Shown here: positions 31,028 through 39,243 of the stretch, in pieces | Layout: each line of letters starts with the position of its first letter | How positions within the stretch are numbered: position 1 is the first letter of the stretch | Assembly (NCBI GenBank): GCA_021205635.1 | Contig: JAJPXC010000082.1 | Span: 1-46,506 of the forward strand | From: Bacteroidales bacterium | GTDB taxonomy: Bacteria; Bacteroidota; Bacteroidia; Bacteroidales; Muribaculaceae | Direction of reading: 5' to 3' | DNA length: 46,506 nt | Notes under the pieces: model-generated | Database searches by the model: none | What the model was told of the DNA's origin: nothing | What the model saw: the letters and a program-made list of their open reading frames with translations, nothing else | Program-made: the position numbers and the translations under genes

Positions 31028-33823
31028 ATGACTGAGGCTCACAAACAATTCATATCACTAATTACAGGGTTCATCCCCCGCGAGCGCATATACACCGACG
31101 AGTTGCGCCGCTTGGCATGGGGTACCGACGCCGGATTTTACCGCTTGATACCGCAGGTGGTGGTGCGCGCACGCAATGAGCAGGAGGTGTCCCGCTTGTT
31201 GCAAGCAGCCAAGCAGGCGGGCGTGTCCGTGACCTTCCGCGCCGCCGGCACCAGTCTCTCTGGACAGGCTATCAGCGACTCGGTGCTCATCGTGGCCGGC
31301 AAGAGCTGGGAAAACTACGAGATCGGTCCCGATGCCTTGACCATCACCCTCGAGCCTGGCATAATCGGCACCCGTGTCAACGAGATTCTGGCGCCGCTGG
31401 GACGCATGTTCGCCCCCGACCCCGCGTCGAAGGCTTCGGCAATGGTGGGTGGCATTGTGATGAACAACGCCTCAGGCATGAATTGCGGCACGCACGCCAA
31501 CTCCGACAAGGTCCTGCGCTCGATACGCATCGTCCTTGCCGATGGCACTATCCTCGACACCGGCGACGAGGCCTCCCGAGAGGAATTTCGCAAGACCCAC
31601 CCCGATTTCATCCGCGAAATCGAGGCAATCCGCGATGAGATCCGAGCCGACAAGGAGCTTTCGGAGCGCATCCGATACAAATACTCAATAAAAAACGTTA
31701 CAGGCTTGAACCTAAGGCCGTTCATCGCCTACGACGACCCGTTCGACATCATCGCCCACTGCATGGGAGGCTCCGAGGGCACGCTCGCATTTATGAGCCG
31801 TGGCACCTTCAACACCAGCCACGTGCACAGCCATGTAGCCACAGCAATGCTCTATTTCAGCGACCTGAAGGAGGCGTGCAAGGCCGTCGTGGCGTTGAAG
31901 AAAGGCCCCGTGTTCTCGGCTGAGTTGCTCGACAAGAAATCCCTATCGGCGGTCAACGACACCACCGGCGAGGGGCTGACGGCCGTCCTCACCGAAACCA
32001 AGGCCGACTCCCAGGAGGAACTAGATAAGAACATCGAAACCATCCTCAGTATCCTCAAGCCTTTCAAGCTATTTAAGCCTACCGAATACACCAGCGACCC
32101 TGCGATTTACGGGCCGTATTGGCAGATCCGCGCCGGCATTTTCCCCTCGGTGGGAGGTACCCGCGAGCTCGGCACCACCGTGCTCATCGAGGATGTAGCC
32201 TTCCATATCGAGGACCTGCCCGAGGCAACTATGGACCTGCAAAACCTGCTCGTGGATAACGGCTACACCGATGCGTGCATCTACGGCCACGCCCTTGAGG
32301 GCAACTACCACTTCATCATCGCCCAGCGCTTCGACTCCCCCGAGGAGGTTGAGCGTTACAAGCGCTTGATGCTCGCCGTGGAGCGCCTTGTGGTCGACAA
32401 ATACGACGGCTCGCTAAAGGCCGAGCACGGCACGGGCCGCAACATGGCCCCGTTCGTGGCCAAGGAGTGGGGCGAGAAAGCCCACTTGATGATGTGGCGC
32501 CTGAAGAAGGTGTTCGACCCCGACGGAATGCTCAATCCCGGAGTGATCTTTAACGACGACCCTGAGTGCTTCATCAAGGGGATGAAACCGATGCCGATGG
32601 CCAACGAGCACGTCGACCGCTGCATCGAGTGCGGTTTCTGCGAGGTCAACTGCGTGAGCTGTGGCTTGACCCTGTCGGCACGCCAGCGCATCGTTGCCAC
32701 CCGCGAGATCACCCGCTTGCGCCAATCGGGCGCCCAGCCCGAGCGCCTGAAGGAGATCGAGCGCGACTTCGATTTCTATGGAGTGGAATCGTGCGCCGGC
32801 GACGGCCTCTGCTCCACCTCGTGCCCCATGGGCATCAACACGGGCGAACTGGTTCACGACCTACGCCGCGAGCGCATGTCGAAGCTCGGCAAGGGAATTG
32901 GCCGGTTTGCCGCCAACAACCTGCGCGCTGTCAAGGGTGGCTTGCGTCCCATCCTGACCGTTGCAGGGTTTGCCTCATCGGTGATGGGCCCTGGAGCAAC
33001 CACCTCCATCGGCAAGGGCTTGAACAAGATCGGTATACCCCTGTGGACACCCTCCCTGCCCGGCGCTTCCAAGGCTCCCAAACTGAAAACCATGCCTCCC
33101 ACGGGACGCAAGGTGGTGTACTTCCCAAGCTGCATCAACCAGACGATGGGCGCTTCAAAAGAGCCCGACGGCAAGCCCGAGAACTTGATGAAGGTAATGG
33201 TGCGCCTGTGTGAGAAAGCCGGATTCGAGGTCGTGTTTCCCCGCGGCATGCAAAACCTGTGCTGCGGCATGATTTGGGAAAGCAAAGGCATGCCCGACAT
33301 CGCTGATGCCAAGACAGCCGAGCTGGAGAAGGCTCTGCGCGAGGCGAGTGAGGACGGCAAGTGGCCTATCCTGTGCGACCAAAGCCCGTGCCTCCACCGC
33401 ATGCGTGAGCACATCAAGGGGCTAAAGCTGCACGAGCCGGCCGAGTTTATCGCCGACTATCTGTTGCCTCACCTCAAGATCACCCCAATCGACGAGAAGA
33501 TCGCCGTGCACGTCACCTGCTCCACCCGCCGCATGGGAGTGGCCAACAAACTGATCGAAGTGGCCAACAAATGCACCACAGGAGGCGTATTGGCGCCCGC
33601 CGAGGTAGGTTGCTGCGGTTTCGCCGGCGACAAAGGGTTCACCCTCCCCGAGCTGAATCGCTGGGGCCTGCGCAAGCTGCGTCCGCAAATTGAAGCCGCC
33701 GACATCAAGCACGGCTACTCCAACTCTCGCACCTGCGAAATCGGCTTGACCACCAACTCAGGTATCCCCTATAAATCAATCGCTTACCTGGTCGACCAAG
33801 TAACCACCAAATCACCTCTTTAA
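31028..33823 (+). CDS. FAD/Fe-S D-lactate dehydrogenase-type oxidoreductase
   Basis: A 931-residue fusion of a GlcD/Dld-type flavoprotein and a GlpC-type iron-sulfur protein. Residues about 40-250 are the PCMH FAD-binding domain (RAAGTSLSGQAISDSVLIV; ASAMVGGIVMNNASGMNCGT). Residues about 260-510 are the FAD-oxidase C-terminal domain. CIECGFCEVNC at about 532 and CAGDGLCSTSCPMG at about 590 bind 4Fe-4S clusters. Two CCG domains follow (CCGMIWESKG, CCGFAGDKGF). Size and layout match the Fe-S D-lactate dehydrogenase described in Shewanella (Dld-II). MurQ, encoded downstream, releases D-lactate from MurNAc-6-P, so D-lactate is the most economical substrate. Glycolate is an alternative. Confidence 0.85.
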   Translation: MTEAHKQFISLITGFIPRERIYTDELRRLAWGTDAGFYRLIPQVVVRARNEQEVSRLLQAAKQAGVSVTFRAAGTSLSGQAISDSVLIVAGKSWENYEIGPDALTITLEPGIIGTRVNEILAPLGRMFAPDPASKASAMVGGIVMNNASGMNCGTHANSDKVLRSIRIVLADGTILDTGDEASREEFRKTHPDFIREIEAIRDEIRADKELSERIRYKYSIKNVTGLNLRPFIAYDDPFDIIAHCMGGSEGTLAFMSRGTFNTSHVHSHVATAMLYFSDLKEACKAVVALKKGPVFSAELLDKKSLSAVNDTTGEGLTAVLTETKADSQEELDKNIETILSILKPFKLFKPTEYTSDPAIYGPYWQIRAGIFPSVGGTRELGTTVLIEDVAFHIEDLPEATMDLQNLLVDNGYTDACIYGHALEGNYHFIIAQRFDSPEEVERYKRLMLAVERLVVDKYDGSLKAEHGTGRNMAPFVAKEWGEKAHLMMWRLKKVFDPDGMLNPGVIFNDDPECFIKGMKPMPMANEHVDRCIECGFCEVNCVSCGLTLSARQRIVATREITRLRQSGAQPERLKEIERDFDFYGVESCAGDGLCSTSCPMGINTGELVHDLRRERMSKLGKGIGRFAANNLRAVKGGLRPILTVAGFASSVMGPGATTSIGKGLNKIGIPLWTPSLPGASKAPKLKTMPPTGRKVVYFPSCINQTMGASKEPDGKPENLMKVMVRLCEKAGFEVVFPRGMQNLCCGMIWESKGMPDIADAKTAELEKALREASEDGKWPILCDQSPCLHRMREHIKGLKLHEPAEFIADYLLPHLKITPIDEKIAVHVTCSTRRMGVANKLIEVANKCTTGGVLAPAEVGCCGFAGDKGFTLPELNRWGLRKLRPQIEAADIKHGYSNSRTCEIGLTTNSGIPYKSIAYLVDQVTTKSPL

Positions 33824-33859
33824 TCCTTTCCTCCTTTAAAAAAGCGAAGCCATTAAAAA

Positions 33860-35017
33860 ATGACAGAACATAAAAAACCATCGGGCCGCTTATTGGCCCT
33901 CGACATACTACGAGGAATCACCATCGCTGGCATGATCCTCGTCAACAACCCCGGCTCGTGGAGCAACATCTACGCGCCGCTTGAGCATGCCGAATGGAAC
34001 GGCTTAACGCCCACCGACCTGGTGTTCCCGTTCTTCATGTTCATCATGGGTATTTCAACATATTTCTCGTTGCGTAAATTCAACTTCGAGTGGAGCTGGC
34101 ACGTGGGCTGGAAAATCCTGCGCCGCACGGTGGTGATCTTCGCTATCGGTATCGGCATCGCCTGGCTCTCGCTGTTCATGCGCGGCATTATGAGCGACGC
34201 CACCCTCTGGGAGGCAATATGCAACTTCGACCACATCCGCTTTCTTGGCGTGATGCCCCGCTTGGCCATGTGCTACGGCGTGGCCTCGGTGGTGGCTTTA
34301 AGCCTCAAGCACAAATACTTGCCGGGATTTATCATCTCGGTGCTGGTGGTGTACGCTATCGTGTTGCTGATGGGTTGCGGATTTGAGTTTGCCGACCACA
34401 ACGTGATCTCAATTGTCGACCATAAAGTGTTGGGTCCCAACCACATGTACGCCGACACCGTGGGTGGTGTCACCCTGAAATTCGACCCCGAGGGCTTGCT
34501 TTCCACCATCCCGTCGATCGCCCACGTATTGATTGGCGTATGGTGTGGAATGTTGATAATGTCGACAAAAGAGAACACTCTTCGCATAAATAAGTTGTTT
34601 ATCGTCGGCACAATTCTTACCTTTGCAGGGTTTTTGTTGAGCTACGGCATGCCCATCAACAAAAAAGTGTGGTCGCCCACTTTCGTTTTGACTACGTGCG
34701 GCCTTGCGTCGAGTTTCTTAGGTTTGCTCATCTGGATCATCGACATACGAGGGAAGAAACAATGGTGCCGCTTCTTCGAGGCGTTCGGCATCAACCCCCT
34801 GTTTATGTACGTTTTAGGCTCGGTGGGCAGCATCTTCCTTGGCACGATCAAGGTGGGCGACACCACGGTGAAGGGTTGGTTGTACAACGACGTATGGATG
34901 CCCGTAGCCGCCGGCGACGCCACTTTGGCCTCGCTGCTGTTCGCGTTGACTTATGTAATATTCATCTGGATATTCGGTTACATTCTGTATAAGAAAAAAA
35001 TATATATAAAGATATGA
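33860..35017 (+). CDS. murT: MurT-like MurNAc permease (DUF5009/HGSNAT family)
   Basis: A 385-residue polytopic protein with about ten membrane spans. The N-terminal LALDILRGITIAGMILVNNPGSW and DLVFPFFMFIMGISTYFSLRK are typical of the heparan-alpha-glucosaminide N-acetyltransferase-like/DUF5009 family. In Tannerella a member encoded next to murK and murQ imports MurNAc; the same neighbourhood here supports that role rather than acetyl transfer. Its stop overlaps the murK start in ATGA (4 bp), so the two are translationally coupled. Import of MurNAc or GlcNAc cannot be separated by sequence alone. Confidence 0.78.
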   Translation: MTEHKKPSGRLLALDILRGITIAGMILVNNPGSWSNIYAPLEHAEWNGLTPTDLVFPFFMFIMGISTYFSLRKFNFEWSWHVGWKILRRTVVIFAIGIGIAWLSLFMRGIMSDATLWEAICNFDHIRFLGVMPRLAMCYGVASVVALSLKHKYLPGFIISVLVVYAIVLLMGCGFEFADHNVISIVDHKVLGPNHMYADTVGGVTLKFDPEGLLSTIPSIAHVLIGVWCGMLIMSTKENTLRINKLFIVGTILTFAGFLLSYGMPINKKVWSPTFVLTTCGLASSFLGLLIWIIDIRGKKQWCRFFEAFGINPLFMYVLGSVGSIFLGTIKVGDTTVKGWLYNDVWMPVAAGDATLASLLFALTYVIFIWIFGYILYKKKIYIKI

Positions 35018-35853
35018 TACTAATTGCTGATAGTGGAAGCACCAAGATTGATTGGTGTGTGATTGATGACGGTAAAGTAGTCCGTCAGATTTTTACGTGC
35101 GGCATGAACGCGTTGTTGCTCACCCAAGAGGAGATGGAGCTGCGCATCGCCGACGAGTTGGCCCCCAAGGTCGCCGACCTGGCCATCGACGAAGTGTATT
35201 ACTATGGAGCAGGATGTGTAGATGCCGACGTGTGTGAGAACGTGCGTCAGGCCATCGCCAAGAGCATCAAGGCCAAGATCATCGAGGTGCACACCGATCT
35301 TCTTGCGGCCGCTCGCGCCCTGTGCGGCCACAAGGCCGGCATCGCGTGCATCCTTGGCACGGGTAGCAACTCGTGCTTCTACGACGGTAACGACATTATC
35401 GACAACGTGTCGCCCCTGGGCTATATCCTGGGCGACGAGGGTAGCGGCGCCGTGCTGGGTAAGCACCTGGTGGGTGACGTCCTCAAGTGCCAGTTGCCCA
35501 AGGACCTCTGCGAGAAGTTCCTCCAGCAATACGAGCTGGATCGCCTGACCATCATCCGCCGCGTATACCGCGAGCCGCAGCCCAACCGCTTCCTGGCCTC
35601 GCTGACGCGCTTCCTGCTTGAGAACATGGAAGAGCCTGCTATCCACCGCCTGGTGCTCAACGAGTTCAAGAGCTTCTTCATCCGCAACATCGCCAACTAC
35701 CCCGATTACAAGACTTACCCGATCAACTTCGTGGGCTCCATCGCCTACTACTATAAGGACGTGCTGAAAGAGGCCGCCGACGCCGTCGACTGTACCATCG
35801 GCACAATCATCCAATCCCCCATGGAGGGCCTGGTGAAATACCACTCCATATAA
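35014..35853 (+). CDS. murK: MurK-like N-acetylmuramate/N-acetylglucosamine kinase (BadF/BadG family)
   Basis: A 279-residue ASKHA-fold sugar kinase. It has phosphate-1 motif MILIADSGSTKIDWCVID at the N-terminus, YYYGAGCVD (about 62-70), phosphate-2 motif CILGTGSNSCFYDG (about 110-123) and LGDEGSGAVLGKHLV (about 139-153). BadF/BadG-type kinases next to murQ phosphorylate MurNAc and GlcNAc at the 6-position in Clostridium and Tannerella. It overlaps murT by 4 bp and is separated from murQ by an 88-bp gap holding a perfect 20-bp inverted repeat. Confidence 0.86.
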   Translation: MILIADSGSTKIDWCVIDDGKVVRQIFTCGMNALLLTQEEMELRIADELAPKVADLAIDEVYYYGAGCVDADVCENVRQAIAKSIKAKIIEVHTDLLAAARALCGHKAGIACILGTGSNSCFYDGNDIIDNVSPLGYILGDEGSGAVLGKHLVGDVLKCQLPKDLCEKFLQQYELDRLTIIRRVYREPQPNRFLASLTRFLLENMEEPAIHRLVLNEFKSFFIRNIANYPDYKTYPINFVGSIAYYYKDVLKEAADAVDCTIGTIIQSPMEGLVKYHSI

Positions 35854-35862
35854 GAGATAGTC

Positions 35863-35910
35863 TTCAGTTTTCAGTTTTCAGTAGCTGAAGACTGAAAACT
35901 GAAAACTGAA
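35863..35910. repeat. inverted ACTGAAA heptamer arrays, perfect 20-bp stem
   Basis: Left arm 35863-35882 (TTCAGTTTTCAGTTTTCAGT) is the exact reverse complement of right arm 35891-35910, with the 8-nt loop AGCTGAAG. Two to three heptamers on each side are arranged in opposite orientation, so the murK-murQ message would carry a long AU-rich hairpin. No T-run follows, so it is not a classical terminator. Confidence 0.95.
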
Positions 35911-35941
35911 AACTGAAAAACCAACATAAACACAGACAACT

Positions 35942-36760
35942 ATGGCATTCGTGAAAATCAGCGAGCAACCCTCGTTATACAACGACTTGGAGAAAAAGTC
36001 GGTGGGTGAGCTGCTTCGCGACATCAACAACGAGGACAAGAAGGTGGCCTTTGCCGTGGAAAAAGCCATCCCTCAGATTGAGAAATTAGTGACCCAAATC
36101 GTGCCGCGCATGCGTCGTGGCGGCCGCATCTTCTATATGGGCGCCGGCACCTCTGGCCGCTTGGGCGTGCTCGACGCGTCGGAAATTCCACCGACGTTCG
36201 GCATGGACCCGTCGTGGGTGATCGGACTGATCGCCGGCGGCGACACGGCCCTTCGCAACCCCGTGGAGAAGGCCGAGGACGACACCGAACAGGGATGGAA
36301 GGACCTCCAGAAGTTTAACATCAACGAAAAGGACACCGTGATCGGCATCGCCGCCTCGGGTACTACCCCCTACGTGATCGGAGCCCTGAAGACTTGCCGA
36401 GAGCACGGCATCTTGACCGCCGCCATCACCTCCAACCCCGACGCTCCCGTGTCGGAAGCCGCTGACATCGCCATCGAGATGATCGTCGGCCCCGAGTACG
36501 TCACCGGCTCGTCGCGCATGAAATCGGGCACCGGCCAAAAGATGATCTGCAACATGATCACCACATCGGTCATGATCCAGATGGGTCGCGTAAAGGGCAA
36601 CAAGATGGTGAACATGCAGCTCTCCAACGCCAAGCTCGTCGACCGAGGCACCCGCATGGTTGTCGAGGAACTTGGTCTCTCCTACGACGACGCCAAGCGC
36701 CTGCTCCTTATGCATGGCTCGGTGAAAAAAGCCGTCGACGCTTACAATCATGACAAATAA
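35942..36760 (+). CDS. murQ: N-acetylmuramic acid 6-phosphate etherase
   Basis: A 272-residue SIS-domain etherase that splits MurNAc-6-P into GlcNAc-6-P and D-lactate. Key blocks: FYMGAGTSGRLGVLDASEIP (catalytic Glu in DASE, about 61-80), PSWVIGLIAGGDTALRNPVE, ED(D)TEQGW, IGIAASGTTPYVIGAL (SIS phosphate loop) and VTGSSRMKSGTGQKMICNMI. Length is slightly under the usual 300 because the C-terminal helical domain is short. It is the last enzyme of the MurNAc branch. The following SGNH gene has its own -7 box inside the intervening 17 bp. Confidence 0.96.
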   Translation: MAFVKISEQPSLYNDLEKKSVGELLRDINNEDKKVAFAVEKAIPQIEKLVTQIVPRMRRGGRIFYMGAGTSGRLGVLDASEIPPTFGMDPSWVIGLIAGGDTALRNPVEKAEDDTEQGWKDLQKFNINEKDTVIGIAASGTTPYVIGALKTCREHGILTAAITSNPDAPVSEAADIAIEMIVGPEYVTGSSRMKSGTGQKMICNMITTSVMIQMGRVKGNKMVNMQLSNAKLVDRGTRMVVEELGLSYDDAKRLLLMHGSVKKAVDAYNHDK

Positions 36761-36764
36761 TTGC

Positions 36765-36772
36765 TAAATTTG
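36765..36772 (+). promoter_or_regulatory. -7 box TAAATTTG, 5 bp from the start codon
   Basis: Exact TAnnTTTG match followed by CAACC and the ATG at 36778. Transcription would start at or beside the A of the start codon, giving a leaderless mRNA for the SGNH hydrolase gene. Confidence 0.6.
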
Positions 36773-36777
36773 CAACC

Positions 36778-37440
36778 ATGATCAAGAAACTGTTACTGGC
36801 TGCCGCTATGGCCCTCCCGATGATGCTCAGCGCCGCTGAGGCTCCGAAATACAACGAGTTGTACTACCAGCGCGCCTCGCTGTTCGAGCTGTTGCCGGTC
36901 GACTCGACCGATATCGTGTTCGTGGGCAACTCGTTGACACAGATCTGCGAGTGGCACGAGCTGTTCAACAACCCCAAAGTGAAGAATCGCGGCATCATCG
37001 GCGATGTCGTGCAGGGCTTGCGCGATCGCATCGACCCGGTGGTCAAAGGCAAGCCCGCCAAGATTTTCCTACTGAGCGGCGCCAACGACGTGAGCCATGA
37101 CCTGTCGGCCGACTCGATCGTGTCGCTGTTCACCGATCTTATTGAGTACATCCAGCAGGAGACGCCCACGACACGCGTCTACGTGCAGTCGGTGCTTCCC
37201 ATCAACGAGACATTCAACCGCTACAAGGCCTTGACCGGCAAAACCGCAGTCTTCCCCGAGATCAACGCCAAACTCCAACCCGTGGTTGAGGCTCACGGTT
37301 GCACATGGATCGACGCCTACTCGCTGTTTGTCGACGAGGAAGGGCGTCTCGACCGCCAGTACACCAACGACGGCCTTCACGTCCTGGGCAACGGCTACAT
37401 CAAGTGGCGCGACCTGCTCCTCCCCTACGTTAACGAATAA
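36778..37440 (+). CDS. SGNH/GDSL-family exported hydrolase
   Basis: A 220-residue exported esterase-like protein with a signal peptide (cleavage near MLSAAE). The four SGNH blocks are visible: block I FVGNSLTQ (the nucleophile Ser in GNSLT instead of GDSL, about 49-56), block II RGIIGD (Gly), block III LLSGANDVS (Asn, about 99-107) and block V DGLHVLGNGY (Asp/His, about 199-208). The substrate is unknown. Its place just after murQ suggests removal of O-acetyl groups from wall or glycan sugars, but this is inference. A strong hairpin at 37455-37489 follows. Confidence 0.85.
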   Translation: MIKKLLLAAAMALPMMLSAAEAPKYNELYYQRASLFELLPVDSTDIVFVGNSLTQICEWHELFNNPKVKNRGIIGDVVQGLRDRIDPVVKGKPAKIFLLSGANDVSHDLSADSIVSLFTDLIEYIQQETPTTRVYVQSVLPINETFNRYKALTGKTAVFPEINAKLQPVVEAHGCTWIDAYSLFVDEEGRLDRQYTNDGLHVLGNGYIKWRDLLLPYVNE

Positions 37441-37454
37441 ACACGTTTAGCCAC

Positions 37455-37489
37455 AAATTGGCAGCGGTGGAATGCGTCGCTGCCAATTT
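37455..37489. terminator. strong hairpin terminator after the SGNH gene
   Basis: A perfect 12-bp stem AAATTGGCAGCG / CGCTGCCAATTT with an 11-nt loop, starting 14 bp after the SGNH stop codon and followed by ATTTCC. The T-run is modest and the stem has A/T-rich ends, so it could work in both directions. Confidence 0.75.
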
Positions 37490-37513
37490 ATTTCCAGCTC
37501 AGCAACTTTTACG

Positions 37514-37987
37514 ATGAAATCTATCAGAAAAATAGTGGCGATTCTGTTGATAGCCATCGGAAGCGCCGGGTCGACCCAGGGCGGCGAACTTGTGTGGCAT
37601 CTCGTCACCGACGACGGCGCCAAGTACCCCGTCAACCAAATCGACTATATCATCCAGCAGGACGCCGATAGCGGCTACGACATCGTGCTCGCCGACGGCT
37701 CGGTGCGCTCGGGTGTTACTCGCTCCTCCTTTGAATACTGCGAGGACTCGGGAATCGGCCAAGTGTCGGCCGACCGTGAGATCGTGGCCGGCCCCTATGG
37801 CGACGTGATCACCGTTACCGGCCTAAAAGCTGGAATGGAGATATGCCTGTACAACACCCAGGGCATTTTGCTGCAGAGCGTCCGCGCCGCGGGGTCGACA
37901 CCTGTGACGATCAACCTCGCGTCACTCCCCGCCGGAGTCTATTTACTTAAAACCACCAACACCACCCTTAAATTCTTGAAACGATGA
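37514..37987 (+). CDS. small exported protein with type IX C-terminal sorting domain
   Basis: A 157-residue protein with a signal peptide (MKSIRKIVAILLIAIGSAG), a short middle region (ELVWHLVTDDGAKYPVNQIDY and a Cys near 77) and a C-terminal beta-sandwich matching a type A type IX sorting domain: VITVTGLKAGMEICLYNTQG, then LASLPAGVYLLKTTNTTLKF and the Lys/Arg end FLKR. Such domains direct passage through the outer membrane by the type IX system encoded at 7-14 kb. It is nearly all sorting domain, with no catalytic module. ATG 37514 was chosen for the signal peptide. Its stop overlaps the GH18 start (ATGA). Confidence 0.8.
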   Translation: MKSIRKIVAILLIAIGSAGSTQGGELVWHLVTDDGAKYPVNQIDYIIQQDADSGYDIVLADGSVRSGVTRSSFEYCEDSGIGQVSADREIVAGPYGDVITVTGLKAGMEICLYNTQGILLQSVRAAGSTPVTINLASLPAGVYLLKTTNTTLKFLKR

Positions 37988-39201
37988 AGCAGCTGTTACT
38001 CGCCCTCCTGGCCGCGGCTGCGCTCACGGCTCAGGCCCAATACACCATCGTCCTCAACGACAACACCCGCCTCACTGTCCCCGACGGCTCGATCACCTTC
38101 GGCGGCTCGGGCGAGGACGCCTATCTCGAAGCCGATGGCCAGCAGATACCCATGGCTGACATCGCCTGGCTTCGCTCGGGAGAGCCTGCCATCGAGGAGC
38201 AACCTATAATCCTCGCTTACCACACTTATTACTCTCCCACGCTCCCCGCGGCTGATGCCGTGACACACATCAACTACGCCTTCGCCGAGGTGTACGTCGT
38301 TGACGGAGTGTATCAAAAATTCGCCATCCAGGGCAATACCTACAACTTCAAAAAGTGCGTAAAGCTGAAGCAAACCAACCCCGACCTGAAGATCCTCCTG
38401 TCGTTCACCCACACCGTGGTCAACTCGGGCAACACTCAGGACGGGGGATTCTCGGCCATCGCCGCAAGCGCTGAGTATCGGCAAGCTTTCGCCCAGGATT
38501 GCCTCGATTTCTTGGAGGCCAACAACCTCGACGGCGTGGACCTCGATTGGGAGTTCCCCGGGCTGTCGTGGAGCGGCGCCGCCTGCGACCCTTACAACGA
38601 CGTCGATAATTACACCCTCCTGATCCAGCAACTCCGCGAAACCCTCGGCCCCGACCGTCTCATCACCTTCGCCGGATACTGCATGGACTACAAAACCTCC
38701 AGCGACGGCACCAAGAAATATATCGACCTGATGGCTGTGGAGCCATATATCGATTATGTGAACGTGATGACCTACGATTTCGCCTCGGCTCCCCAATATC
38801 ACAATGCTATCAAACATTCCACATCCTACTGGGACATCGAGCGCACGGTCAAGGCTTATGCCGAAGCTGGTTTCCCGATGGAAAAAATGGTGCTCGGCAT
38901 CCCCTGCTATGTGCGCCACAACTTCGACAGCGGTGGCACTGTGACTTGGGCCAACCTTAACAAATTGTCGGAAGCCGACGGCTACAAAATCGACAATTGG
39001 AACTCAACCGCTCAGGTGCCTTACGTCACCTTGAACGGCACAATGTGGGGCTCCTACGACAACCCGCGGTCAATCGACCTCAAGGGCGAATATTGCGCTG
39101 AGAGAGGAATGAGAGGCCTGATGTATTGGTGCACCTACGAGGACGACACATCCAACACCCTCGGCAAAGCCTGCCGTGACGCCGTCCTAAAACACTGGTA
39201 A
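37984..39201 (+). CDS. GH18 chitinase-like glycoside hydrolase
   Basis: A 405-residue exported protein with a signal peptide (cleavage near LTAQAQ), an N-terminal beta-rich module of about 45 residues and a GH18 TIM barrel from about residue 75. The catalytic motif DGVDLDWEFP (D183, D186, D188, E190) matches DxxDxDxE exactly. Further barrel strands are ILLSFTH, YVNVMTYDF and MRGLMYWCTYEDD. It would hydrolyse beta-1,4-GlcNAc polymers (chitin, peptidoglycan-like or N-glycan substrates). It lacks a sorting domain of its own, while the coupled upstream gene encodes a protein that is mostly sorting domain. GlcNAc released here would feed the neighbouring amino-sugar pathway. Confidence 0.92.
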   Translation: MKQLLLALLAAAALTAQAQYTIVLNDNTRLTVPDGSITFGGSGEDAYLEADGQQIPMADIAWLRSGEPAIEEQPIILAYHTYYSPTLPAADAVTHINYAFAEVYVVDGVYQKFAIQGNTYNFKKCVKLKQTNPDLKILLSFTHTVVNSGNTQDGGFSAIAASAEYRQAFAQDCLDFLEANNLDGVDLDWEFPGLSWSGAACDPYNDVDNYTLLIQQLRETLGPDRLITFAGYCMDYKTSSDGTKKYIDLMAVEPYIDYVNVMTYDFASAPQYHNAIKHSTSYWDIERTVKAYAEAGFPMEKMVLGIPCYVRHNFDSGGTVTWANLNKLSEADGYKIDNWNSTAQVPYVTLNGTMWGSYDNPRSIDLKGEYCAERGMRGLMYWCTYEDDTSNTLGKACRDAVLKHW

Positions 39202-39206
39202 CAATC

Positions 39207-39234
39207 ACTGAAAACTGAAAACTGAAGACTGAAA
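39207..39234. repeat. tandem heptamer ACTGAAA, 4 copies
   Basis: Three ACTGAAA units and one ACTGAAG fill most of the 42-bp gap between the GH18 gene and serB, ending 9 bp before the serB ATG. Confidence 0.93.
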
Positions 39235-39243
39235 ACTCCCACT

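Noticed and set aside
33860..35017. Acetyltransferase acting on glycosaminoglycan (HGSNAT) as the function of this gene
   Set aside because: The family is shared, but the immediate murK-murQ context and 4-bp coupling favour the MurT transporter role.
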